Positions 21,996-31,680 are shown, counted from the stretch's first letter. The stretch: 64,000 nt of DNA from Acidobacteriota bacterium (GCA_003223935.1 QHXQ01000051.1:1-64000), one strand, 5' to 3'. The notes: generated from the letters alone by a model not told the origin. Program-made: numbers and translations.

Positions 21996-22304
21996 ATGGC
22001 TGAACACATCGTTTCGAGAAAGGTTTACTTCGTCATCTTCGGCGCGTTGATCTTCATGACCGTCGTGACTTACTTCGCCGCGCAGATTCATTTCCAACGC
22101 GAAGCTATCAACACCATCATCGCGCTCGCCATCGCCGTCACCAAAGCGACGCTCGTCATCCTCTACTTCATGCACGTGCGCTACAGCCCGCGCCTAACGT
22201 GGGTCGTCGTCACCGCCGGCTTCTTCTGGCTCGCCATCATGATCGTGCTGACGCTGAGTGACTACCTGACGCGCACGCAGTCAGCCATGCCCGGCATAAA
22301 ATGA
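21996..22304 (+). CDS. Cytochrome c oxidase subunit IV (caa3 type)
   Basis: Three TMs, KATLVILYFMHVRYSPRLTW; last gene of operon. Confidence 0.9.
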   Translation: MAEHIVSRKVYFVIFGALIFMTVVTYFAAQIHFQREAINTIIALAIAVTKATLVILYFMHVRYSPRLTWVVVTAGFFWLAIMIVLTLSDYLTRTQSAMPGIK

Positions 22305-22526
22305 GCGGCGCGCAACGCAAGCGAAAAATTTTCACGCCCGGCCCAACAGTGTCGGGCGTTCTTTTTTGAACCTGATTCCGTCCGCCGACGTTTAGCGCAG
22401 AGAGAGAGCCGACACAGACGCACATGACCCGATGCCGCTTCAGTTTGTGCAAACGAGCGGGGCGCAGCTACAATCGAGCGCGCGGCGATTCTTCCCCTTT
22501 AACGATCACTTCAACGGCGGTGAACT

Positions 22527-23696
22527 ATGGCTGAGCGATGTAAAAATTGCGGCGCGGAGTTGTTTGCGGGGCAACAGTTCTGTCGTCAATGCGGCGCGCG
22601 CACCGGACTGCTCACGCACGACGATGCGGCCACACAGATGCTGCCCGGTCAGCAACCGAACGCACCCGCCGCGACTGTGCCACTCGCAGGCGAGCGCGGC
22701 ACCGATCCGAACTTCTACGCGCGCCCGACCGCAGCCTATCAACCGCAACAAGTCACGCCGCTTGCGCCCGTCGCGCAGCCCCCGCGTCGGCGCGGCTCGC
22801 TCGGTTGGGCGCTCGCCGTCGTCCTCATCTGCGCCATCGGCGCAGTCTCGGTGGTCGGCTTCTACATCCTCCAGAGCGCGCGTCAAGCGGCCCGCATCGT
22901 GCGCATCAGACAGCCTGCTATGCCTGCACCACCGGCGATGCCAAATATCCCTGTGCCGCCGAATGTGGCCGTGAACGCGGATGCCGAGACGCTCGATGAA
23001 GACGGCGCGGACGTATCGGACGACAAGACCATCATCACCAAGACCTTTCCGCTCGCGCTCGATGCGGGCCAGTTCGAGTTGAGCAATCTGAACGGCGATG
23101 TGCGCATTGAAGGTTGGGACGAGCCGCAGGCGGAAGTGAAGGTAACGAAACACGGCGGCACGCCGGAAGAACGCGAGGATGTCGAGATCAAGGTCATGCG
23201 GACGGGCAACCACTTGGCGCTGCAAACCGCGCCGCACAACTCAGGCCAGATCAAAGACGTACTCTATGAGGTAAAACTGCCGCGTCGTCTGACGCACGTC
23301 GCCCTCCACACCACGAACGGCGACGTGAAACTCGCGGGCGTCCACGCCAACATCGAGGTTGCCACGCAGCACGGCGACATCAAACTGGCGGATGTCGGCG
23401 GCGCGATCACAACCAACTCACTGGCCGGCGACACGAAGGTCGCGCTCGCAGACGCGGGCCTTGATGCGCCGCAGAACTTCAACACGGTGAACGGCGACAT
23501 CGAAATCAAACTCGGCGGCACAACCGACGCACAGGTCAAAGCCGAGACCTTAGCCGGCGAGATTAAGCCGGACGATGCGCTCGGTCTCAAAGTCGAGAAG
23601 CAGATGGTCGGTCAACACCTCGCCGGTCAACTTGGACGCGGCGGCCCGCCCCTCATCATCAAGACCGTCCACGGCGACATCAAGATCAGAAAGTAA
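22527..23696 (+). CDS. Zinc-ribbon + TM + DUF4097-like repeat protein
   Basis: CKNCGAELFAGQQFCRQCG zinc ribbon; repeated NGDVRIEG/NGDVKLAG/HGDIKLAD/NGDIEIKLGG/HGDIKIRK beta repeats. Confidence 0.85.
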   Translation: MAERCKNCGAELFAGQQFCRQCGARTGLLTHDDAATQMLPGQQPNAPAATVPLAGERGTDPNFYARPTAAYQPQQVTPLAPVAQPPRRRGSLGWALAVVLICAIGAVSVVGFYILQSARQAARIVRIRQPAMPAPPAMPNIPVPPNVAVNADAETLDEDGADVSDDKTIITKTFPLALDAGQFELSNLNGDVRIEGWDEPQAEVKVTKHGGTPEEREDVEIKVMRTGNHLALQTAPHNSGQIKDVLYEVKLPRRLTHVALHTTNGDVKLAGVHANIEVATQHGDIKLADVGGAITTNSLAGDTKVALADAGLDAPQNFNTVNGDIEIKLGGTTDAQVKAETLAGEIKPDDALGLKVEKQMVGQHLAGQLGRGGPPLIIKTVHGDIKIRK

Positions 23697-23700
23697 GAAA

Positions 23701-23805
23701 GCAGTAGGCAGATAAAAGAAGGCCGCTGGTTGATTCGTCCCTTGTCAGATCACGAGGTACGTGCAACCAGCGGCCTTGCTGCTTGTCCTTTGCTGCCTTC
23801 TGCCT
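23701..23805 (+). terminator. Strong hairpin nested in period-7 repeat arms after DUF4097-like gene
   Basis: Perfect 14-bp stem aaggccgctggttg (23719-23732) / caaccagcggcctt (23764-23777); flanked by gcagtaggcag and ctgccttctgcct. Confidence 0.65.
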
Positions 23806-24086
23806 ATGTTCTCCCGTGTGGCGGCTTTGTCTGGGGCGCAGAATTGCCACATAAAAATCTTGACGTGCGACCGAAAAAAGCTTAATTTTCGTGCGCCTTC
23901 AAATACAATTGCGCTGGCACAAGCTTTGCCGTCTGCGCAAGGTGCGTAGGTGATAAGCGGGAGAGCGGGCCGGCCAACGTTCTTAAGATCAGGCGGGCCG
24001 TCTCTCCCGCTCATTGGAGCAGCAGTTTTACCCAACCCAAGCGGCCGCCCAGAGCCGCACTGATTAAACCAAAGGAGAAGGCCACA

Positions 24087-24281
24087 GTGAGAAAAGTAAT
24101 CAGCTTAGTGCTCGCGCTCGTGTTCATGCTCAGCTTAGGCAGTCTAGCATTCGCGCAGAACACAAACAGCACTGCCCCAGCCGCGTCCATGGGACATCAC
24201 CGGCGACATCATCGTCGCCATCACCGTCGGCATCATCGTCGCCATCGTCGCGCGCGGACTGGCGGCAACACTAACAGGTAA
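24087..24281 (+). CDS. Small secreted His/Arg-repeat protein, 64 aa
   Basis: SD aaggagaaggcc; signal peptide MRKVISLVLALVFMLSLGSLAFAQ; HHRRHHRRHHRRHHRRHRR. Confidence 0.75.
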   Translation: MRKVISLVLALVFMLSLGSLAFAQNTNSTAPAASMGHHRRHHRRHHRRHHRRHRRARTGGNTNR

Positions 24282-24396
24282 CCGTCAAGGCTGACGGCGC
24301 GGGCGGCGGCGGCACGTGCGTCTGTCGGCCGCGCCCGTCGGTTGGAGACCCGAACGCAGTCGCCGGCTCCGCAAAGGTCGGCACGCGCCACACAGT

Positions 24397-24436
24397 AGAA
24401 GGGTGGGACGATCTGAGGAGGCCGTCCCACCCTTCT
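24397..24436 (+). terminator. Rho-independent-like terminator
   Basis: Perfect 14-bp stem agaagggtgggacg / cgtcccacccttct, then gttgttt. Confidence 0.8.
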
Positions 24437-24439
24437 GTT

Positions 24440-24550
24440 GTTTGATATTGGTTATTGGTTATTTGCCTCTGCTTGGCAAGGCTATAGACACAGGCGCGGG
24501 CCGTTTAACTGAGGAACAAATATCCAAAACCCAATATCCAATATCCAATC
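24440..24550. repeat. Period-7 ATATTGG/CCAATAT inverted repeat
   Basis: gatattggttattggttatt ... aatatccaaaacccaatatccaatatccaatc. Confidence 0.65.
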
Positions 24551-24685
24551 TTAGCTTTTCGAGGTTGGCGCGCGCCGCTTCTCGGCGTATTGCCGCTCAA
24601 GCACGCGCGGATCGCCCCGATGCTCCAACGCCAGCACGAGAATGACGATGGCTACGGCCAGCAGGAACATCAAGACGAAATACAC
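24551..24685 (-). CDS. Small single-pass membrane protein, 44 aa (not in ORF track)
   Basis: GTG start, SD GGAAGGAG ~8 nt upstream; V(M)YFVLMFLLAVAIVILVLALEHRGDPRVLERQYAEKRRAPTSKS*. Confidence 0.6.
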   Translation of the reverse strand: MYFVLMFLLAVAIVILVLALEHRGDPRVLERQYAEKRRAPTSKS

Positions 24686-24837
24686 GACGCACTCCTTCCA
24701 CGCACGGCCCACCGTGCGTTATGCTCTCAATGGGAGCAAACCTTATGCCGTCCCGAACAACGCCCGTTTTCCGCGCGGTCACAAACTTGCACCCTGTGGC
24801 AGATCGGTCGCACACGACCACAACGCCACAGATAAAG

Positions 24838-24912
24838 GATGAATGCGGAATGATGAATGATGAATCAAGAACAACCGCTTGTTGATTCATCATTCATCAT
24901 TCCGCATTCATC
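24838..24912. repeat. Perfect 31-bp inverted repeat with period-7 arms
   Basis: gatgaatgcggaatgatgaatgatgaatcaa (24838-24868) / ttgattcatcattcatcattccgcattcatc (24882-24912), 13-nt loop. Confidence 0.95.
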
Positions 24913-24923
24913 ATTAACTTCTG

Positions 24924-26534
24924 ATGCGGCCACTAAAATTGCATACGAAGACGACGCTGTTGGCTTCGGCGATCACGGTCGCCGTGCTGGCGGTGGCGCT
25001 CGCCTACACGACGACGCGCGTCGCAGAGATCGTGCGCGACGAACAGAAAGCGCGCGCCGAGTTGCAGGCGCTCAGTTTCGCCGAACAGATCGGCGCGATG
25101 CCTGAGCCGCTCGACCCGCAGGCGCTCGCGCAGGCGGCGGCGCTCGTACGCGGCGCGCGTCCCGACGTGGTGGCCGTGCGCGTCTGGAAGCGCGTCGGCG
25201 GCGTCTATCTGCCGACTGCGGCGGCAGGCGACGCAGGCCCCGCAGACATCCCGGACGACACGAAGGCGGCGCTGCGAAGTGGACTGGCTTCGCACACCGC
25301 GAGCGCGCGACCTGCGGGCGCACGCGCTTCCGTCTATCGCGTCTTCGTGCCGATCAAGGAAGGCGACCGTTTGAGCGGCGCGGTCGAACTGGTCGAACAA
25401 CTCGAAGACGCACCGACGATTGCGCGCAGCTACGAACGCACGGCCGCGTTGATGGCCCTCGTCGCCGTCGTGCTCATCACGCTCGGCACCTATCTGCTGT
25501 TTCGCCAACTCGTCTATCGCCCGGTCGAGCGTCTGCTCGGCGCGATGGCGCGCGCCGAAGGCGGCGACCTGTCAGCCCATGCGCCCGCGCGCGCGCCCGA
25601 CGAGTTGGGGCTGCTCTCGCGCAGCTTCAATCGCATGATCGCGCGCCTGCGGACGATGACCGAAGAACGCGAGGCGCAGCGACTCGTCTTGCAAGAGCGC
25701 GTGCAGGAGGCGACCGCAGAGTTGCAGCAGCGTTACGAGCAGCTTGAAGAGCAGAAGCAGGAGCTTGAAGAGAAGAACCTTGAGTTGTTGCGCATGCGCC
25801 AGATGTCGAGCCAACTCGAACGACTCGCCGCCGCCGGCCAGACCGCCGCGCAGTTTGCGCACGAAGTCGGCACGCCGCTCAATCTGATTAGCGGGCACGT
25901 GCAACTCCTGAGCGCACAACTTGGCGCAGACGAGCGCGCCGGCAAACGCTTGAACACGATCAGCGCGCAGATCGAACGCATCGAACGGATCGTGCTCAGC
26001 ATGCTCGACCGCACGCGCCCCGAAGCGGTCGCGCTCGCGCCGCTCGATCTGAACGCGCTCTTGGGTCGCATCTTCGACACGGTCGCGCCCGCGCTCGATG
26101 CGCGCCGTGTCCGGCTGCAAACCGAGTTGACCGAGCCGCTGCCCGCCGTCGCAGGCGACGCGGATCGCTTGCAGCAAGTCTTCATCAATCTAATCAACAA
26201 CGCGCTCGATGCGATGCCCGACGGCGGCGACCTGCGCGTCCGCACGAGCAGGGAAGCCGCACAGGTCTGCGTCGAGTTCACCGACACAGGCAGCGGCATG
26301 AGCGATGAAGTGCGCGCGCACATCTTCGATCCGCTCTACACGACGAAGGCGCGCGGGCGCGGCACTGGCTTGGGTCTCTTCGTCGTGCGCCAAGTCTTGC
26401 GCGAACACGGCGGCGAGATCGAAGTTGAGAGCGAACGCGGGCACGGCTCAACGTTTCGCCTGCGCTTCCCGGCTGGCGAGATGGCTGTGAGCGAGGCTGA
26501 GCGCGCGGCTGTGGATATGCGGGCGGGCAGTTAA
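24924..26534 (+). CDS. HAMP-domain sensor histidine kinase (NtrB-like)
   Basis: Two TMs, HAMP, AQFAHEVGTPLNLISGHVQLL H-box, NALDAMPDGG N-box, GTGLGLFVV G-box. Confidence 0.92.
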   Translation: MRPLKLHTKTTLLASAITVAVLAVALAYTTTRVAEIVRDEQKARAELQALSFAEQIGAMPEPLDPQALAQAAALVRGARPDVVAVRVWKRVGGVYLPTAAAGDAGPADIPDDTKAALRSGLASHTASARPAGARASVYRVFVPIKEGDRLSGAVELVEQLEDAPTIARSYERTAALMALVAVVLITLGTYLLFRQLVYRPVERLLGAMARAEGGDLSAHAPARAPDELGLLSRSFNRMIARLRTMTEEREAQRLVLQERVQEATAELQQRYEQLEEQKQELEEKNLELLRMRQMSSQLERLAAAGQTAAQFAHEVGTPLNLISGHVQLLSAQLGADERAGKRLNTISAQIERIERIVLSMLDRTRPEAVALAPLDLNALLGRIFDTVAPALDARRVRLQTELTEPLPAVAGDADRLQQVFINLINNALDAMPDGGDLRVRTSREAAQVCVEFTDTGSGMSDEVRAHIFDPLYTTKARGRGTGLGLFVVRQVLREHGGEIEVESERGHGSTFRLRFPAGEMAVSEAERAAVDMRAGS

Positions 26535-26564
26535 TCTCTTTTTCTAAGGCATCATAAAACTTCG

Positions 26565-27941
26565 ATGAAACGCATTCTTGTGGTTGACGACGACCGCGCC
26601 TCGTGCGAGTTGCTGCGCGAAATCTTCGCCGATCAAGGTTGGACGACGGAGACGGCGCAGACGCCGGAGCGTGCGTTGGCGCTCGCCAGCGCGACGCAGT
26701 TCGATCTGGTTGTCAGCGACGTGAACCTCGAAGCCGAGCAGACGGGTCTCGATCTGTTGCGCGTTTTGCGCGAGCGCTGTCCGGTCATCCTTGTGACCGG
26801 CTTCGGCACGCTCAGCGCGGCGGTCGAAGCGGCGCGCGAGGGCGCTTGGGATTTCATCTCGAAGCCGTTCAAGGTTGAAGAGGTGATCGCCACGGCGCGG
26901 CGCGCGATGGAGGCGCACGAAGCGAGCGGCGCAGACGCGAGCGCGCCCGCCGAACTCACAGCGCGCTACGAAGAGTCGGGGCTGACGGGGCGCGCGCCCG
27001 CGATGATCGAACTCTACAAAGAGATCGCGCGCGTCGCGCCGTCGCGCTCGACCGTGCTGGTCGTCGGCGAGTCGGGCACGGGCAAGGAATTGGTCGCGCG
27101 GGCAATTCACAAACACAGCACGCGCGCCGACAGTCCGTTCGTGCCGGTCAACTGCGGCGCGCTCACAGAGACGCTGCTTGAAGCCGAACTGTTCGGGCAT
27201 GTGCGCGGCTCGTTCACCGGCGCGCATGCGGATCGCAAAGGGCTGTGGGAAGAAGCCGAAGGCGGCACGCTCTTCCTAGACGAGATCGGCGAGACCAGTC
27301 CCGCGATGCAAGTGAAACTTTTGCGCGCGCTGCAAGAGGGCGAGATTCGCCGCGTCGGCGCGACGCGCACGATCAGTGTGGACGCGCGCGTCGTCGCTGC
27401 GACCAATCGCGATCTCGAAAAAGATGTCAAGACCGGCAAGTTCCGCGAAGATTTGTTCTATCGGCTGAGCGTCGTCACGCTTTATGTGCCGCCGTTGCGC
27501 GAGCGACGCGGCGACATTCCGCTCCTTGCCGAGCGTTTCCTGCGCGCGGCCGCCACGAGCGCCGGTCGAACTTTGCGCTTCGCGCAAGGGACGCTCGCCG
27601 TGCTCGCCGCTTATGACTGGCCGGGCAACGTGCGCGAACTCGAATCGGCGATTGAGTACGCGGCGCTGCACGCACGCGGCACTGAGGTCGCGCCCGAAGA
27701 TTTGCCGGCCAAGCTGCAAACCTTCGAGGCGCGCGCACGCGCCGCCGCCGGCCCATCATCTTTGACTACGCTCTACGCCGACCTGCCTCCGCTCGACGAA
27801 CTAGAGCGCCGCTATCTGCTCTACGTCCTCGAACAAGTTCACGGCAACCGCACACGCGCCGCCGAAGTCCTCAAGATAGATCGCCGCACACTCTACCGCA
27901 TGGCCGAACGGTTCGGCGTGCAACTGGATAGTGAGCAGTAA
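26565..27941 (+). CDS. Sigma54-dependent response regulator (NtrC family)
   Basis: REC domain, GESGTGKELVARAIH, GSFTGA, Fis-like C-term NRTRAAEVLKIDRRTLYRMAERFG. Confidence 0.93.
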   Translation: MKRILVVDDDRASCELLREIFADQGWTTETAQTPERALALASATQFDLVVSDVNLEAEQTGLDLLRVLRERCPVILVTGFGTLSAAVEAAREGAWDFISKPFKVEEVIATARRAMEAHEASGADASAPAELTARYEESGLTGRAPAMIELYKEIARVAPSRSTVLVVGESGTGKELVARAIHKHSTRADSPFVPVNCGALTETLLEAELFGHVRGSFTGAHADRKGLWEEAEGGTLFLDEIGETSPAMQVKLLRALQEGEIRRVGATRTISVDARVVAATNRDLEKDVKTGKFREDLFYRLSVVTLYVPPLRERRGDIPLLAERFLRAAATSAGRTLRFAQGTLAVLAAYDWPGNVRELESAIEYAALHARGTEVAPEDLPAKLQTFEARARAAAGPSSLTTLYADLPPLDELERRYLLYVLEQVHGNRTRAAEVLKIDRRTLYRMAERFGVQLDSEQ

Positions 27942-27985
27942 GCAGTGAGCAGCAAGAACAGTTTGTCACTGCTTACTGCTTACCA
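27932..27985. repeat. Period-7 GCAGTAA/TTACTGC inverted repeat between convergent genes
   Basis: gtgagcagtaagcagtgagcag ... cactgcttactgcttac; NtrC stop TAA lies inside left arm. Confidence 0.8.
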
Positions 27986-27989
27986 TCTG

Positions 27990-28472
27990 TCACAGTTTGC
28001 TATCTTCCGCGCCGTGGAGTGTGTCTAGTTTCTTGTTGAGCGTGTTGAGATCGCGGATGGCGTCAGGGAAGGCGCTGCGTTTGATGGTCTGCTCGGCGGC
28101 GTTGAGATCGCGGATGGCTGAACGCAGCGCGTCGCGGACTGGCTCGTCGTGGGGTTTGTCATGCAGCGCCCGCGCGAGCGCGGCTTCGGCTTGATCGAGC
28201 GCGCGGAGCGCGGCCGTCGTGTTGCGCGCAGTCGTCGTGCCGCGCCGTTTGCTCAGACTGGTGATCGCTTCGGCGATGCGGTCGCCGGCCGTCTCGATGT
28301 CTGCGTCGCGCGTCGGGAGTTGCGGCGTGAGCGCGACCGTCTGCGCTTTGGCTGGCAAGGCTGATAGCTGACCCGCATCGAGCGTAACTCTCTCTTCAAC
28401 CGGAGTTGAGCCGCAGGCAGAGAAGGCCAAGCAGGCGAGCAGCAGCAAGCCCAGACGCAAACCCTTACGCAC
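27990..28472 (-). CDS. Putative lipoprotein, uncharacterised
   Basis: GTG start VRKGLRLGLLLLACLAFSAC lipobox; helical C-terminal region. Confidence 0.6.
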   Translation of the reverse strand: MRKGLRLGLLLLACLAFSACGSTPVEERVTLDAGQLSALPAKAQTVALTPQLPTRDADIETAGDRIAEAITSLSKRRGTTTARNTTAALRALDQAEAALARALHDKPHDEPVRDALRSAIRDLNAAEQTIKRSAFPDAIRDLNTLNKKLDTLHGAEDSKL

Positions 28473-28861
28473 ATGAACACAGCGGGGCGCGGCCACCTCC
28501 TCAAATGTCCGCGCCCCGCTGTCTGCACAAGCGACCTTCGGCGAAACGCAAAGATTGCGTCCATGACCCATGCGCAGAAGGTCTGACCTTGCACCGTTCA
28601 CAACGCCTCGCAGAGCAACGCACGTGCCGCGCTTGCGCTAAATAGCGCGCGCGCGATTTATGCGGTCAGTGCGTCAAGCCAACAGACCCACGGGGCGGCC
28701 GTGTTGTGGCATTTGTGATGAAGCGCGCAAAGCCGCCACAGCCCGAAGTGCTTGACGCCGTCATCCGTTGAAGGCTAAAAACGTCTCAAGCGCGAACGCA
28801 AATTTTTTGGCCCCTAAAAATAAACGCAAGATAAACGCGGCCGCTGCGGTGTGTCTCGTCC

Positions 28862-30553
28862 GTGTCGGAGTCGTTGATGAACCTTTCACTCAAGCCCGAA
28901 CACTTGAAGCGCTACAAAGACATCGCGTGGCTCTTCATGAAGTATGGCCGCTCCGACCTAGTACAGCAGACCGGCCTCGCCGCCACGTTGCTTGATGATA
29001 ATCAGATCACGACCGGCGGCACGGCCAAAGCCGGCGAACTGGCCGATGATCTCGAACGTCTGGGGCCGACCTTCATCAAACTCGGCCAACTCCTTTCGAC
29101 CCGCGCCGATCTCTTACCGCCGCCATATCTCGAAGCGCTCGCGCGGCTGCAAGATAAAGTTGAGCCGTTCTCTTTCGCTGAAGTCGAACAGATCGTCACG
29201 ACTGAGTTGGGCGTGCGTTTGTCGAAAGCCTTCGCGCAGTTTGAGGCAACGCCGATAGCTTCAGCTTCGCTCGGGCAAGTGCATCGCGCTGAGTTGCGCG
29301 CCGGCCGTCCCGTCGTCGTCAAAGTCCAACGCCCCGGCATCCGCGAGATCATCGTCGCCGACCTCGACGCGCTCGGCGAACTCGCCGCCTTTCTCGATGA
29401 GCATACGGAAACTGGCCGGCGCTACGATTTCACGATCATGCTCGGCGAGTTGCGCAAAAGTCTGCTGCGCGAACTCGATTATCGTGAGGAGGCCGCGAAC
29501 CTTGTCACGCTGGGCGAGAGTTTGAGCGAGTTTGAGTTGATCGTCGTGCCCAGCCCCGTCGCCGATTACACCACGTCGCGCGTGTTAACGATGGATTATG
29601 TGCGCGGCAAAAAAGTCACCTCGCTCAGCCCGCTCGCACGCATCGAACTGAACAGTTGGGAACTCGCGCAACAACTCTTTCGCGCTTATCTGCAACAGAT
29701 GCTCGTGGACGGCTTCTTCCACGCCGACCCGCATCCCGGCAACGTCTTCCTCACAACTGATCAGCGCATCGCTTTGCTCGATATCGGCATGGTCGCACGT
29801 TTGACGGCCAGCTTTCAGGACAACATGCTGCGGCTGCTCTTGGCGATCAGCGAAGGGCGCGGCGACGAAGCGGCAGAGGTCACGATCCGCATGGGCGAGC
29901 GCAAACTCAACTTCGATGAGACGAAGTTTCGCCGCGAGATCGGCGATCTGGTCGTGCGGCACACGGGCGCGAATCTGCAACAGATTGACGCCGGCCAAGT
30001 CGTGCTCCAAATTCAACGCATCTCGGCCGAGAGCGATTTTCGTCTGCCGCCTGAGTTCACCATGATCGCCAAGACGCTCCTGAATCTCGATCAAGTGGTT
30101 TACACGCTCGCGCCCGATTTCGATCCGAACGCCACGATCCGCCGCTACGCGACCGAGATGATGCAACAGCGCATCCTCAAATCGCTCGCGCCCGGCAACG
30201 TCATGTCGAGCTTGATCGATCTGAAGGATTTTTTAGAAAAGCTGCCTGTGCGCATCAATAAGATTCTGGACGCCATCGCCAATGATGAACTCAAACTGCA
30301 AGTGGACGCGATTGACGAGCGCATCCTGCTCGAAGGCTTGCAGAAGGTGGCCAACCGGATCACGCTCGGTCTGGTCATCGCGGCGATGATCGTCGGCGCG
30401 GCGATGTTGATGCGCATCGAGACCACGTTCAAGATTTTCGGCTATCCCGGTCTCGCCATGATCTTCTTTCTGCTCGCCGCGCTCGCCGCCATCTGGCTCG
30501 GCATCGTGATCATCTTCTACGACAAACAGGCGAAGGACGAGTCGAAGAAATAG
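28862..30553 (+). CDS. AarF/ABC1/UbiB family kinase-like protein
   Basis: LGPTFIKLGQLLSTRADLLP, ASLGQVHRAEL, DGFFHADPHPGNVFLT, LLDIGMVARL; C-terminal TMs (start 28862 GTG or 28877 ATG). Confidence 0.93.
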   Translation: MSESLMNLSLKPEHLKRYKDIAWLFMKYGRSDLVQQTGLAATLLDDNQITTGGTAKAGELADDLERLGPTFIKLGQLLSTRADLLPPPYLEALARLQDKVEPFSFAEVEQIVTTELGVRLSKAFAQFEATPIASASLGQVHRAELRAGRPVVVKVQRPGIREIIVADLDALGELAAFLDEHTETGRRYDFTIMLGELRKSLLRELDYREEAANLVTLGESLSEFELIVVPSPVADYTTSRVLTMDYVRGKKVTSLSPLARIELNSWELAQQLFRAYLQQMLVDGFFHADPHPGNVFLTTDQRIALLDIGMVARLTASFQDNMLRLLLAISEGRGDEAAEVTIRMGERKLNFDETKFRREIGDLVVRHTGANLQQIDAGQVVLQIQRISAESDFRLPPEFTMIAKTLLNLDQVVYTLAPDFDPNATIRRYATEMMQQRILKSLAPGNVMSSLIDLKDFLEKLPVRINKILDAIANDELKLQVDAIDERILLEGLQKVANRITLGLVIAAMIVGAAMLMRIETTFKIFGYPGLAMIFFLLAALAAIWLGIVIIFYDKQAKDESKK

Positions 30554-30595
30554 TTCGCACCCACGCGCGCCACGCGCCGAAGTGGTCTTTACTTT

Positions 30596-30624
30596 TTGCC
30601 TTTTTCGGCGGCACAGGGCATAAT
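30596..30624 (+). promoter_or_regulatory. Sigma70-like promoter upstream of the rbp gene
   Basis: TTGCCT (30596-30601) - 17 bp - CATAAT (30619-30624). Confidence 0.55.
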
Positions 30625-30851
30625 ATCCGCGTTAGGTTCCTCTCTCGCGCATCAACGGTGATGTGCCCCCGCAAGTAGAAGCAGTCGCGGCGGCGTCAGG
30701 ATAGTTCGAGAGCAGGTTTGAATGTTTAACTGGTAGAAGCTTGCTCGACCACAAGCGTCCGAGTCCGCGACTTCGCTGCCACCGTCCGCCGAAGCCCATA
30801 GCAATCGAGCTTCTCTTTGCGCTCCTCAAGGGGCAAGGATTCTGTTCCGTT

Positions 30852-31268
30852 ATGACCATTAGACTTTTCGTCGGTAACCTTAATTTCAAAACTTCGAGCG
30901 AAGACTTACAGGAACTCTTCGGCCAAGTGGGCGAAGTCCAGTCCGCCTCGGTCGTGACCGACCGTGAGACGGGCCGCTCGCGCGGCTTCGGCTTCGTCGA
31001 GATGGCGTCGCAGGAAGACGGCCAGCGCGCCATCGAGCAGTTCAACGGCAAGGAGTTCAACGGGCGCAACCTGACCGTCAACGAGGCGCGGCCGCGCGAA
31101 GAGCGCGGTGGCGGCGGCTACGGCGGCGGCGGTGGCTACGGCAATCGCGGTGGTCGCGGTGGCGGCGGCGGTGGACGTGGCAATCGCGGTGGTCGCGGTG
31201 GCGGCGGCGGTGGACGTGATCGCGGCGGCTACGGCGGCGGTGGCGGTGGCCGCGAGCCGCGTTGGTAA
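30852..31268 (+). CDS. RRM glycine-rich RNA-binding protein with RGG-type tail
   Basis: IRLFVGNLNFKTS (RNP2), RSRGFGFVEM (RNP1), GGRGGGGGGRGNRGGRGGGGGGR tail. Confidence 0.93.
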   Translation: MTIRLFVGNLNFKTSSEDLQELFGQVGEVQSASVVTDRETGRSRGFGFVEMASQEDGQRAIEQFNGKEFNGRNLTVNEARPREERGGGGYGGGGGYGNRGGRGGGGGGRGNRGGRGGGGGGRDRGGYGGGGGGREPRW

Positions 31269-31312
31269 GCTGCGCCTGTAGCGCCAGCGCCAAATCGGTA
31301 ACAGAGACCCGT

Positions 31313-31340
31313 ACCCCGGCGGTCTTCGGAGCGCCGGGGT
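31313..31340 (+). terminator. Hairpin after rbp
   Basis: accccggcg / cgccggggt perfect 9-bp stem; no clear T-tract. Confidence 0.5.
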
Positions 31341-31470
31341 GGCTCTACGCTCGGTCTATCCTTGGCCGCTTGATTTTTCCGCGCGGTTTAGTTAAACAAG
31401 TAAGGCAAAAGCCCAATCGCACTAGCGAGCTAATCGCGTTTACGAGAGACTTATAAGAGCAGGAGAGAAA

Positions 31471-31680
31471 ATGGCAACTGTTAATGTTAATCCGGGGGAA
31501 TCAATTGAGAGCGCCCTGCGCCGGTTCAAGCGCAAGGTGATGACCGAAGAGATCATCAAGGACGCGAAGAAGCACGCCTTCTTCATGTCGCGCGGGCAGA
31601 AGGCGAAACTCAAATCGGCACTCGCCCGCAAGCGCAACAAGAAGAAACGCCGCCCGCCGCAAGTTCCGCCGCGCAGCTAA
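31471..31680 (+). CDS. rpsU: 30S ribosomal protein bS21
   Basis: VNVNPGESIESALRRFKRKVMTEEIIKDAKKHAFF; SD gcaggagag. Confidence 0.93.
   Translation: MATVNVNPGESIESALRRFKRKVMTEEIIKDAKKHAFFMSRGQKAKLKSALARKRNKKKRRPPQVPPRS

Noticed and set aside
24301-24396. GC-rich stretch after the HHRR gene as an extended coding region
   Set aside because: In-frame TAA at 24279-24281; remaining frames lack SD and conserved features
28605-28860. Possible tRNA or small RNA in the intergenic gap before the AarF gene
   Set aside because: Only a short inverted repeat (gcgtcaagc/gcttgacgc); no cloverleaf or known RNA motif
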